A stretch of 64,000 bases of DNA, taken from positions 1 through 64,000 of the forward strand of contig NZ_JBNDNA010000015.1 of assembly GCF_049856175.1 (NCBI RefSeq). The letters are read 5' to 3'. This DNA is from JB111 sp049856175 (GTDB taxonomy: Bacteria; Actinomycetota; Actinomycetes; Actinomycetales; Actinomycetaceae). The notes under the pieces were generated by a model. That model saw nothing but the letters and a program-made list of their open reading frames with translations. It ran no database searches and was not told the origin of the DNA. This document shows, piece by piece, positions 18,184 through 26,600 of the stretch (its first letter is position 1; each line of letters starts with the position of its first letter). A program made the translations under genes and the position numbers.

Positions 18184-19839
18184 ATGACGAACGAGACCTC
18201 ATCCGGGCCCCTGCTCGCCGTGCGCGACCTCACGCTCGACATCGCCACCCCGCACGGCAAGGCGCGCATCCTCGAGGACGTGGCGCTCGAGGTCAACGAG
18301 GGGGAGATCGTCGGCGTCGTCGGCGAGTCCGGCTCCGGCAAGAGCATGACCGCCCTCAGCGTGCTGAGGATCCTGCCACCCGGCGCGCGCATCGTCGGCG
18401 GAGGCATCGACTTCGAGGGCGTCGACCTCGCCACGCTCGGCTCGGGCCGGATGCGCAGGATCCGCGGACGCCGCATCGCCATGGTCTTCCAGGACCACAT
18501 GACGACCCTCGACCCCGTGATCTCGATCGGCGCGCAGATCGCGGAGGCGTACCGGATCCACCACCCGCGTGCCTCCCGGTCGGAGGCACGCGCACGCGTG
18601 GTCGAGACCCTTGAGCGGGTCGGCGTGCCCGACCCCGCCGACCGGGCGAAGCAGTACCCGCACCAGTGGTCCGGCGGCATGCGCCAGCGGGCGGTCATCG
18701 CGATGGCGCTCATCAACGACCCGGACCTCATCATCGCCGACGAGCCGACCACGGCCCTCGACGTGACGATCCAGGCGGAGATCCTCACCCTCCTCCGCGA
18801 GCTCCGCGAGCGACGGGGCCTGTCGATCATGCTCATCACGCACGACATGGGAGTGATCGCCGACATGGCCGACCGCATCGTCGTGATGAAGGACGGGAAG
18901 GTCGTGGAGACGGGCGAGGCCGAGGCACTCTTCGCCTCCCCGCAGCACCCGTACACGCGCAAGCTGCTCGACGCCGTCCCCCAGCCGTCGGGCGAGGTGG
19001 CGGAGCACGGCGGGCCGGAAAGCGCGGAACCGACCGCGCTCGAGGTGAGGGACCTCGTCGTGCAGTACCGACGCGGCTGGCGCAAGCATGGCATCACCGC
19101 GGTGGACGGCGTCAGCTTCTCGGTGCCCGAGGGGAAGGTCGTCGGGCTCGTCGGCGAGTCGGGATCGGGCAAGTCGACGATCGGCAAGGCGATCGTCGGG
19201 CTCGCCCCGATCACGTCCGGCAGCATCCGGGTCGGCGACGTCGACCTCAAGGACCTGCGAGGCGGTGCCGCGCGCAGATCACGCGCGAACTACGGCATGG
19301 TCTTCCAGGACCCGGCGTCGTCCCTCAACCCACGGATGACGATCGGCGAGTGCGTCGCCGAGCCGCTCGTGGCGCACCGGCGCGAGATGTCCCGCGCCGA
19401 GCGCCGCGCCCGGGTCGTCGAGCTGCTCGAGCAGGTGCAGCTGCCCGCCGCGTGGAGCACGCGCTTCCCGCACGAGCTCTCCGGCGGCCAGCGGCAACGC
19501 GTCGGCATCGCCCGCGCACTGGCGCTCGATCCCGAGCTGCTCATCGCGGACGAACCGACCTCCGCGCTCGACGTCTCGGTCCAGGCCGCCGTGCTCGACG
19601 TGTTCCAGGAGCTCCAGCAGAGCCTGGGCTTCTCGTGCCTCTTCATCAGTCACGACCTCGCGGTCGTCGAGCTGCTCTCGGAGAGCGTCGTCGTCCTGCA
19701 GCACGGGCAGATCGTCGAGCAGGGCGAGGCGGGCTCGGTCCTCAACGACCCGCAGACCGCGTACGCGCGCCGCCTCATCGACGCCGCGCCGATCCCCGAC
19801 CCCGCCCGTCAGCGGGCCCGCCACACCGTCACCGTCTAA
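18184..19839 (+). CDS. ABC transporter ATPase with two fused nucleotide-binding domains (DppD-DppF fusion)
   Basis: 551 residues containing two complete ATPase domains. The first (about 10-265) has Walker A GESGSGKS, signature SGGMRQR and Walker B LIIADEPTTALD; the second (about 285-540) has GESGSGKS, SGGQRQR and LLIADEPTSALD, each with its switch His. Separate D and F subunits are usual in enteric systems; fused forms are common in actinobacteria and alpha-proteobacteria. It energises uptake through the two permeases. It starts 1 bp after the DppC-like stop. The transcript may end after it, since hairpins follow in the 124-bp gap. Confidence 0.93.
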   Translation: MTNETSSGPLLAVRDLTLDIATPHGKARILEDVALEVNEGEIVGVVGESGSGKSMTALSVLRILPPGARIVGGGIDFEGVDLATLGSGRMRRIRGRRIAMVFQDHMTTLDPVISIGAQIAEAYRIHHPRASRSEARARVVETLERVGVPDPADRAKQYPHQWSGGMRQRAVIAMALINDPDLIIADEPTTALDVTIQAEILTLLRELRERRGLSIMLITHDMGVIADMADRIVVMKDGKVVETGEAEALFASPQHPYTRKLLDAVPQPSGEVAEHGGPESAEPTALEVRDLVVQYRRGWRKHGITAVDGVSFSVPEGKVVGLVGESGSGKSTIGKAIVGLAPITSGSIRVGDVDLKDLRGGAARRSRANYGMVFQDPASSLNPRMTIGECVAEPLVAHRREMSRAERRARVVELLEQVQLPAAWSTRFPHELSGGQRQRVGIARALALDPELLIADEPTSALDVSVQAAVLDVFQELQQSLGFSCLFISHDLAVVELLSESVVVLQHGQIVEQGEAGSVLNDPQTAYARRLIDAAPIPDPARQRARHTVTV

Positions 19840-19856
19840 CACCGTCCGAGTAGTCC

Positions 19857-19963
19857 GATCGGCCGGCGCAGTTCGAGCTGGCCGATCCACCCGAGCAGTC
19901 CGATCAGCCTGATCGGTCCGAGCAGTCCAAGCAGTCCAAGCAGTCCGACCAAGGAGCACACCC
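19857..19963 (+). repeat. Intergenic hairpins plus 9-bp tandem repeats before the PIG-L gene
   Basis: Two inverted repeats, GATCGGCC-N15-GGCCGATC (19857-19887) and CCGATCAG-C-CTGATCGG (19900-19916), followed by AGCAGTCC units at about 9-bp spacing (19921, 19930, 19939; an extra copy at 19894). The region may attenuate transcription between the importer and the downstream genes, or hold a second operator; the GATCAGG core resembles the hairpin at 14652. Confidence 0.6.
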
Positions 19964-20809
19964 ATGCGCGTCATGACCGTCTACGCCCATCCCGCCGACA
20001 CCATCACCAACTGCGGAGGCACGCTCGCGCTGCACGCCGACGCCGGTGACGACATCGTCGCGGTGATCCTCACGCACGGCGGCCGCATCCACCCCAACGT
20101 CTACGCCGAGGAGGCACGCAAGTCGGACGCCGACCAGGCGCTCCTCGCGGCCGACCGGGCGGAGATCATCGAGAACAAGAAGGGCGAGCTGCGCCGCGCC
20201 GCCGAGTTCGTCGGGATCGGCACGATCGAGTTCCTCGACCACGACGACGCCATCAGCGTCGTCCGCGAGGACATGGTCGACGAGGTCGCCGAGCTCATCG
20301 CCAAGCACCGGCCGGACGTCATCATCGCCGACTACCCGCAGAACCCCGCGGTGACGAACTCCGCCCACACCATCGCCACGATGACGCTCATCGCCGCGCT
20401 CGACCGGGCGTCCCAGTTCCTCAAGAACATCGACGGCAAGGAGGAGGTCAACGTCAAGCAGGTGTTCCTCGGCGGCCTCCCGGTCATGGCGAGCGACGCC
20501 CTGTCCACCTACGGCGTCCGCAACGACCTCTTCATCGACATCAGCTCGGTCGTCGGTCGCAAGATCGCGGCGATGGACTGCTTCACCAGCCAGGGCTACG
20601 ACGGCCCGTTCGCCCGCAAGCTCATCGAGGCGAGCAACGGCGAGTTCGGACGCTCCGCCGGAGTGGCGCTCGCCGAGCCCTACGTCCGGTTCCGCGCCGA
20701 GACCCGGTCGCTGCTGCCGCTGACGGAGTACGCCGAGGCGGCCGACCCGCTCACGCGCCACGTGGCGTACTCCCAGTTCGACGTGCGCCGGGAGTTCCCG
20801 GTCGACTGA
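19964..20809 (+). CDS. PIG-L/LmbE-family deacetylase relative with altered active-site motif
   Basis: 281 residues, RBS AAGGAG 7 bases upstream. The N-terminus MRVMTVYAHPADTITNCGGT clearly matches the PIG-L zinc de-N-acetylase motif (AHPDD...GGT), but the first Asp, the general base in characterised members, is Ala at position 11 (HPAD); His9 and Asp12, the metal ligands, are kept. The third ligand is probably the His in NSAHTIAT. The chain is longer in its C-terminal half than minimal PIG-L enzymes, with a DCFTSQGYDG stretch. Family members remove N-acetyl groups from amino sugars. Either it uses another base or has changed function; binding or a different hydrolysis is possible. Confidence 0.8.
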   Translation: MRVMTVYAHPADTITNCGGTLALHADAGDDIVAVILTHGGRIHPNVYAEEARKSDADQALLAADRAEIIENKKGELRRAAEFVGIGTIEFLDHDDAISVVREDMVDEVAELIAKHRPDVIIADYPQNPAVTNSAHTIATMTLIAALDRASQFLKNIDGKEEVNVKQVFLGGLPVMASDALSTYGVRNDLFIDISSVVGRKIAAMDCFTSQGYDGPFARKLIEASNGEFGRSAGVALAEPYVRFRAETRSLLPLTEYAEAADPLTRHVAYSQFDVRREFPVD

Positions 20810-20819
20810 TCGTCCGACC

Positions 20820-20850
<31 letters not shown>

Positions 20851-20867
20851 TCAGCCCTGGAGTGTCT

Positions 20868-21980
20868 GTGACCACGACCGCCTTGCCCGACCTCGTCGGG
20901 CGCCCGATCGACGAGCTGCCGACCCCCGCGGTGCTGATCGACGTGCCCACGGTGCGTCGCAACATCGCGCAGATGGCGCAGGTCGCGCGCGACTTCGGCG
21001 TCGCTCTGCGCCCGCACTGGAAGACGAGCAAGTGCGCCGAGGTCGCGCGCATGCAGCTCGAGGCGGGGGCGGTCGGGCTGACGGCGGCGACGGCGGCGGA
21101 GGTCGAGGCGCTCGTCGACGCCGGGATCGGGGACGTCTTCTGGGCGTACCCGCCCGTGGGTCCCCACCGCGTCGGGACGGCGCTGCGCGCCGCCCGGCGC
21201 ACGCGGCTGATCGTCGGGGTCGACTCGCTCGAGTCGGCCCGTCCGCTCGCCGAGGCCTCCGCCGCCGAGGGGGTCGACGTCGAGGTCCGCCTCGAGGTCG
21301 ACACCGGGCTGCGGCGCACGGGGGTCGACCCCGACGACGCGCTGCCGGTCGCCCGGCGCCTCGCGGCCCTGCCGGGGCTCATGCTCGAGGGGGTCTTCAC
21401 GCACGAGGGGCACGTCCAGGGGCTCGGCGCCGACCCCGAGCGCCGCATGGAGGTCGGCACGGCGGCGGGTCGGCTGCTCGCGGAGGTCGCCGAGCGGCTG
21501 CGGGCGGACGAGCTCGCGCCCGAAAGCGTCTCGGTCGGCTCGACCGCCGGCGCGCGCTCCGCCCCGAGCGCGGCGGGCGTGACCGAGGCCCGCCCGGGCA
21601 CGTACGTCTACGGCGACGAGAACCAGGTCGCCATCGGCACGGTCGACCCTGCCGACACCGCGTCGACCGTGCTCAGCCGGGTCGTCAGCACGCAGCGCGG
21701 CGATCCGGTCGTCGTCGACGCCGGGATCAAGGCCATGAGCTCGGACGGTTCCCTGCACGGCGACGGGAGGATCGGCACCGTCGTCTCCGACTCGGGGGGT
21801 GTGCTGGCGACCGGCTACGAGGAGCACGGGGTGCTCCGCGGCGCATCGCCACTGAGGGTTGGTGACCTCGTCCGGATCCGCCCGAACCACGCCTGCGGGC
21901 TCACGAACATGCACGACCACGTCCTCGCCGTCGACGGCGGCATCGTCGTCGACGTCTGGCCCGTCCTGGGCCGCCACTAG
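20868..21980 (+). CDS. PLP-dependent D-threonine aldolase / D-serine dehydratase-like enzyme
   Basis: 370 residues, alanine-racemase-type N-terminal barrel with the PLP Lys52 in RPHWKTSKC and a C-terminal domain with the family's metal-binding His341-x-Cys343 (NHACGL). GTG 20868 is preferred over GTG 20862 because TGGAG lies 5 bases upstream. The family includes metal-dependent D-threonine aldolases, D-serine dehydratases and related beta-eliminating enzymes. A following RidA gene fits an eliminating enzyme that releases an enamine/imine. In an amino-sugar acid pathway it could act as an ammonia-lyase producing a 2-keto-3-deoxy acid; in a D-amino-acid pathway it would cleave or deaminate a beta-hydroxy D-amino acid. 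Confidence 0.87.
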   Translation: MTTTALPDLVGRPIDELPTPAVLIDVPTVRRNIAQMAQVARDFGVALRPHWKTSKCAEVARMQLEAGAVGLTAATAAEVEALVDAGIGDVFWAYPPVGPHRVGTALRAARRTRLIVGVDSLESARPLAEASAAEGVDVEVRLEVDTGLRRTGVDPDDALPVARRLAALPGLMLEGVFTHEGHVQGLGADPERRMEVGTAAGRLLAEVAERLRADELAPESVSVGSTAGARSAPSAAGVTEARPGTYVYGDENQVAIGTVDPADTASTVLSRVVSTQRGDPVVVDAGIKAMSSDGSLHGDGRIGTVVSDSGGVLATGYEEHGVLRGASPLRVGDLVRIRPNHACGLTNMHDHVLAVDGGIVVDVWPVLGRH

Positions 21981-21992
21981 GAAGGAACCACG

Positions 21993-22370
21993 TTGCAGCA
22001 GATCTCAGCACCCACCGCACCGGCACCCGCCGGCCCCTACTCGTCCGGCATCGTCAGCGGCGGCTTCCTGTTCCTCGCGGGGCAGGGCCCGTTCGACGCC
22101 GACAGCAAATTGGTCGGTGAGACGTTCGCGGACCAGGTCCGGCAGACGTTCGCCAACCTCGAGGCTGTCGCCAATGCGGCGGGCACGTCGATGACGAACG
22201 CGGTCCGCATCGGCGTCTACCTCAACGACATGGCCGACTGGCCCGAGTTCAACGAGGTCTCGAAGGAGCATCTGTCCGAGCCCTACCCGGCGCGCACGTC
22301 GATCCAGGCCGACCTCAGCGGCTTCCTGGTCGAGATCGATGCGGTCGTCGCCCTGTCTCCGGGCGCGTGA
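21993..22370 (+). CDS. RidA/YjgF-family enamine/imine deaminase
   Basis: 125 residues, the standard length, TTG start with GAAGGAA upstream. Conserved features include GPYSSGIVSGGFLFLAGQGP and the C-terminal PARTSIQADLS, whose Arg binds the substrate carboxylate. RidA proteins hydrolyse reactive 2-aminoacrylate-type imines released by PLP enzymes. The position directly after a PLP eliminase-like gene, and GTGA overlap with the next FAH gene, suggest a dedicated role in finishing the deamination step, not general housekeeping. Confidence 0.92.
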   Translation: MQQISAPTAPAPAGPYSSGIVSGGFLFLAGQGPFDADSKLVGETFADQVRQTFANLEAVANAAGTSMTNAVRIGVYLNDMADWPEFNEVSKEHLSEPYPARTSIQADLSGFLVEIDAVVALSPGA

Positions 22371-23224
22371 CGCGCATGGAGCTCATGCGCATCGGCGCGG
22401 CCGGCAGCGAACGGCCCGTCGTCCGGCAGGACGGCACCACCTACGCGCTGGACGGCCTCACGACAGACATCGACGGCGCCTTCCTCGCGGACGACGGGAT
22501 CGGCCGCGTCGCCCGCGCGCTCGCCGCCGGGGAGCTGCCCCAGGTGGACGTCGAGGGCGAACGCGTCGGTGCGCCGATCGCCCGTCCCACCGCGGTGCTC
22601 TGCATCGGCCAGAACTACGCGGCGCACGCCGCGGAGTCCGGGTCCGAGCCGCCCAGCGAGCTCATCGTCTTCCTCAAGCACCCCAACACCGTCGTCGGGC
22701 CCTTCGACGACGTCGTCATCCCCCCGGGCGCCGAGAAGGTCGACTGGGAGGTCGAGCTCGGCGTGGTGATCGGGAGCGCCGCGAGTCGGCTCACCTCGCG
22801 CGAGGAGGCCGAGGCCGCGATCGCCGGGTACGTCGTGTGCAACGACGTCTCGGAGCGGGAGCACCAACTCGTCACCTCGCTGGGACAGTGGTCCAAGGGC
22901 AAGACCGCGCCGACGTTCTGCCCCGTCGGGCCCGTGCTCGTCCCCGCCGACGAGGTGGACCCGGGGGACCTGCGGATCTGGTCGACGGTGAACGGGCAGG
23001 CGCGGCAGGACTCGACCACGGCCGACCTCATCTTCGACGTGCCCACCATCGTCCAGGAGCTGTCGCAGTACGTCCGGCTCGAGCCCGGCGACCTCATCAG
23101 CACCGGAACGCCGCAGGGCGTCGCGCTGTCGGGTCGCTTCCCCTACCTCGCGGCCGGGGACGTCATGGAGATGGGGGTGTCCGGCCTAGGCCAGCAGCGT
23201 TCCCGCCTCGTCTCCGACGAGTGA
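22367..23224 (+). CDS. Second FAH-family hydrolase of the operon
   Basis: 285 residues from the GTG that overlaps the RidA stop; ATG 22376 (MELMRIG) is an alternative start that fits the family N-terminus equally well. FAH motifs: CIGQNYAAHAAESG, VFLKHPNTVVGP, the metal-ligand DWEVELGVVIG, GYVVCNDVSER, SKGKTAPTFCPVGP and STGTPQGVALS. It differs from the first FAH enzyme in the cap and C-terminus, so the two probably take different intermediates. It is the last gene of the IclR operon. Its stop codon lies inside the first unit of a 32-bp repeat (CGAG-TGA-GCGG). Confidence 0.88.
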   Translation: MTRMELMRIGAAGSERPVVRQDGTTYALDGLTTDIDGAFLADDGIGRVARALAAGELPQVDVEGERVGAPIARPTAVLCIGQNYAAHAAESGSEPPSELIVFLKHPNTVVGPFDDVVIPPGAEKVDWEVELGVVIGSAASRLTSREEAEAAIAGYVVCNDVSEREHQLVTSLGQWSKGKTAPTFCPVGPVLVPADEVDPGDLRIWSTVNGQARQDSTTADLIFDVPTIVQELSQYVRLEPGDLISTGTPQGVALSGRFPYLAAGDVMEMGVSGLGQQRSRLVSDE

Positions 23225-23336
23225 GCGGACTTCTGTCCGCTCCGGATGACGAATGAGCGGGGTTCGGTCCGCTCCACCTGACGAGTGAGCGCGGTGCGTT
23301 CCGGGTGGCGAGTGGCGAGTGAGCGGACTTCTGCTC
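23218..23336 (+). repeat. Four-unit 32-bp hairpin repeat at the operon end
   Basis: Units begin at 23218, 23250, 23282 and 23316 with CGAGTGAGCGG or CGAATGAGCGG. Unit 1 folds as GAGCGGAC-TTCT-GTCCGCTC (perfect 8-bp stem) and unit 2 as GAGCGG..TTCG..CCGCTC. The TGA of the FAH gene is part of unit 1. Related arrays lie at 23574, 27556, 27668 and 41461. Confidence 0.8.
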
Positions 23337-23389
23337 ATCGGGGAGCGGGTCGCGGTGTCGCGCGGTGTCGCCGTCGCCCAGTCAATCGG

Positions 23390-23434
23390 GTAACCATCGA
23401 GGCAGTCCCCCCGGGGAACTGCCTCGGTGGTTAC
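23390..23434. terminator. Long inverted repeat between convergent genes
   Basis: A 20-bp stem beginning GTAACCA and ending TGGTTAC, with one G-U type and one C-A mismatch, around a CCGG core. It lies between the convergent FAH and phosphoesterase genes and could end transcription from both sides. Confidence 0.65.
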
Positions 23435-23484
23435 CTCGCTGACTCACCGACCAGACCGGGCCGGCGCCGGGCACGACGACGAGG

Positions 23485-23521
23485 GGCGGGCCCCGCATCC
23501 TGATGGGTGCGGGGCCTGCCC
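23485..23521. terminator. GC-rich hairpin between convergent genes
   Basis: GGCCCCGCA (23489-23497) pairs perfectly with TGCGGGGCC (23508-23516) around a 10-base loop; flanking GGGC/TGCCC bases extend it. One of several stacked terminator-like hairpins in this 396-bp gap, which holds no gene. Confidence 0.6.
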
Positions 23522-23526
23522 GATAC

Positions 23527-23564
23527 ATGAGCGCCGCCCCGACCACGGTCCGGGCGGCGCTCAT
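23527..23564. terminator. 38-nt hairpin, sister of the one at 27598
   Basis: ATGAGCGCCGCC pairs with GGCGGCGCTCAT, with a further mismatched 6-bp inner stem. It lies 57 bp after the stop of the minus-strand phosphoesterase. A sister hairpin sits after the paralogous gene; the outermost pair is A-T here and G-C there. Confidence 0.75.
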
Positions 23565-23573
23565 CGGTGGAGC

Positions 23574-23617
23574 GGACGTCCGCTCACTCGTGGAAAACTC
23601 CCCTCACTCGTGAGAGG
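23574..23617 (-). repeat. Two-unit GAGTGAG repeat after the phosphoesterase gene
   Basis: On the minus strand two units of CGAGTGAG(C/G)GGA spaced about 20 bp, starting a few bases after the stop codon. Same family as the arrays at 23218 and 27668, in opposite orientation. Confidence 0.75.
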
Positions 23618-23620
23618 TGG

Positions 23621-26600
23621 TCAGCGGCGGACTCCGAGAGTGTCGGTGCCGTTGCCGTCCCAGTCACCCACGAGCACCTGGTCACCGGCGCGGCCATAGG
23701 TCAGCTCGATGTCCGCGTACCCGCCGGCGATCTCGTTCTTCACGAAGTACGCGTTCCCACGACGCACCGCGAACGAGTCCACCGAGTCACCGTCCCAGTC
23801 ACCGACCAGCACGACGTCGCCGGCGCGGCCGTAGGAGATGACCTGGTCGGCCCACCCGTCCCGCACCTCGTTGGCCACGAAGAACCCATTGCCCCGCCGG
23901 ACCGTGAAGGTGTCCAGGCCGTCCCCGTCCCAGTCACCGACCAGCACCTCGTCATCAGCTCGCCCGTAGGCCACCTCGACGTCCGCATCGCCGGACACGA
24001 GGGTGTTGAGCACGAGGTACTCGTTCCCCCGCCGCACGGCGAAGGAGTCCGCCGAGTCGCCGTCGAAGTCCCCCGCCAGCAGCACATCACCCGCACGCCC
24101 GTACGTGAACGCCGGCTCCGCGGTCGCCGCGGCGGGGTCGTTGGTCACGTGGATCGCATTCCCCCGGCGCAGCGCCAGGGTGTCGGTCCCGTCCCCGTCC
24201 CAGTCCCCCACGAACACCTCATCGCTGACGCGGCCAAACTCGAAGACCACGTCCGCAACGCCATCCCAACCGTTGTTCAGGAAGAACCCGATCCCCGGCG
24301 CCGGCACCACCGACTCACCCGGCCCCGGCTCCCCCGGCTCCCCCGGCTCCCCCGGCTCCCCCGGCTCCCCCGGCTCACCCGGCTCACCTGGCTCCCCCGG
24401 TTCCCCCGGTTCCCCCGGTTCACCGGCGTCACCCGTCGTCGTGAACGTCGCCACCGGCGACACGGCCGAGTCCTCGTTCTCGCTCTCCGCCACCACGTAC
24501 CAGCCGTACGTGGTCCCGGGCGCCAGACCGGTCCACTCGACCGACGCCGTCTCGCCCGAGGCGACCTCGTCGGCACCGATGGTCTCGTCCGACAGCACGG
24601 CCACCGAGACGGCGTCCGTCGCGATCGAGGTCGTCCGCGAGGTGAGGTTGACGGGGAGCGTCATATCGTCCGCCGTCGCGTTGTAGCGGTTGTGGGTGTC
24701 GAACTCGGTCGCGCCGTGATCGTCGAGACGCGGCGAGTAGGTGTCGACCGTCATCTCGGACCGGTCCACGTCGAACTGCAGCAGCCGGAAGAACCCAGTG
24801 GCGCGCAGGTCGTCGACCTCGTAGTTCTGGTAGTTCGCCAACAGCTCGACCACGTGGTGCCCGGGCTCGGCCACGTCCGTCCGAACGTTCGTGCCGACCC
24901 CGCCGATGTGGCCGTTCAGCGTGAGGAAAACGTTCGGGCTCTGCGAGACGACCGCGTCGAAGATCCGCTGACCGTCGGGAGTGCCGAAGGCCGCGCCGCG
25001 CCCGTCGCGTGACGACGACGAGCGGATGTAGATGTGCGTCGCGATGATGCCGTTGCGGTCGGGGTGCTCGGCGAGGATCTCGCGCGCCCAGGTCAGCTGG
25101 GCGTCCGAGGTCCAGTACGGAAGGTGGACCGCGATGAAGTCCAGGCCCCCGGCCGTGAACAGGTCATAGTGCGCCGAATTGTCACCGGGCTGCCAGGGTC
25201 CGCCGTACTCCGCGTTCTCCCAGCCATCGGACAGCGCCCCGTACCGTTCCGGGCCGAAGTACTCGTTGAACATATCGTTGTTCGCGCCGTAGATACTGTC
25301 GCGGTTGCCCGGGAGGGTGCCGTTCGGGATTCCGGCGTCGTCGAGGATCGACTGCATCTCGCTCGCGAACCGGTACTCGTCGTGGATGAGCCCCATCCAC
25401 TCCTCGTCGTCGGTGGCGATGGTGTGGTTCTGCACGAGGTCGCCGGTATGGAACGCGTAGGCGAGGCGGTGCTCGTCCTCGTTCTCCACGAGCCAGTCGA
25501 CGATGCCACGGTAGGAGTCGGCGAACAGCTCGCGCTCGTCCTCGGGCACGGTGCCCGGTTCGCCGCCGGAGGCACCGACCGCGCCCTCGGAGTAGAACTG
25601 GGTGTCCGAGACGTGGGCGAGCGAGAAGTCGTACGTCGACGGGTCGCGGAACTCGCCGTCGGGGGCATCGTCGCTGTCGTCGTCGAAGGGATCGTAGCCC
25701 TCGACAAGGAGGTGGACCTCGCCGGCGTCGTCGTGGTCCGAGGTGGCGGAGCCGGACACGTGGGTGTCCCCGTCGACCTGGCCGCGCACGTCGGCGAGCT
25801 CCTCCCACACGAGGTCCTGGGCGTTCCACGCGTGCAGACGGACGCCGCGGGCCGGGTCGACCTGACCGGACCAGGAGACGAGCAGGTCGTCATCGTCGGT
25901 GGCCTCGACGGGCACGTCGAAGCGCTGATAGGTCACGCCCTGGGCGGCCGGGCTGCGCAGCACCTCGTCGTCCCCGGGGCGCAGTGCGTCGGTCGCTGCC
26001 TCCTCCTGACCGGTGAGGTCGAGCTGGTCCAACGGCAGCTCGTCGGCCACGCCCTGCCATGCGGCGTCCGGATACGTGGGGTCGGCGGCGTAGAAGGTGG
26101 TGGCGACGTCGGAGTCGTTCGGGTCCGTGACCTCCACCGACAGGTCGGCGCTCGGACCGTCGACGACCGCACCGCTGTGCGGGTTCATCGCCCCGATCGT
26201 CGGCGAGCCCGGCGCGGCGGTGAAGGGCACCACGTGACCCGAAGCGTTGCCGAGCTGGTCGCCGGACTCGACGACGAGCTCGTGCTCGCCCGCCGAGAGG
26301 TCGTCGGTGCTGATCGTCTGGCCAAGCTGCACGGGGTCGCCGTCGAGGAAGACCTCGACGAGTCCACGCACACCGGCGTCGTCAGCCACTTCCGCACCGA
26401 TCGTGAACTCGCCGACGACGACGTCGCCGGCTGCGGGAGTCGAGGAGACGAGCGCAGGTCCCGTGTTGTCGACGATCAGCCTCTGGGTGGTCATGGCACC
26501 CGAAGCCGTCGTGGCGGTGACCGCGTAGTTGCCGTCGCCCACGCCGCTCGTGTCGAACATGTGCAGCAGGCCGGAGCCGGGCGTCGCCTCGCCCCCGATG

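Noticed and set aside
23218..23336. 32-bp repeats as a CRISPR array
   Set aside because: Unit-to-unit spacing equals the unit length, there are no unique spacers and no cas genes, and a coding stop lies inside the first unit.
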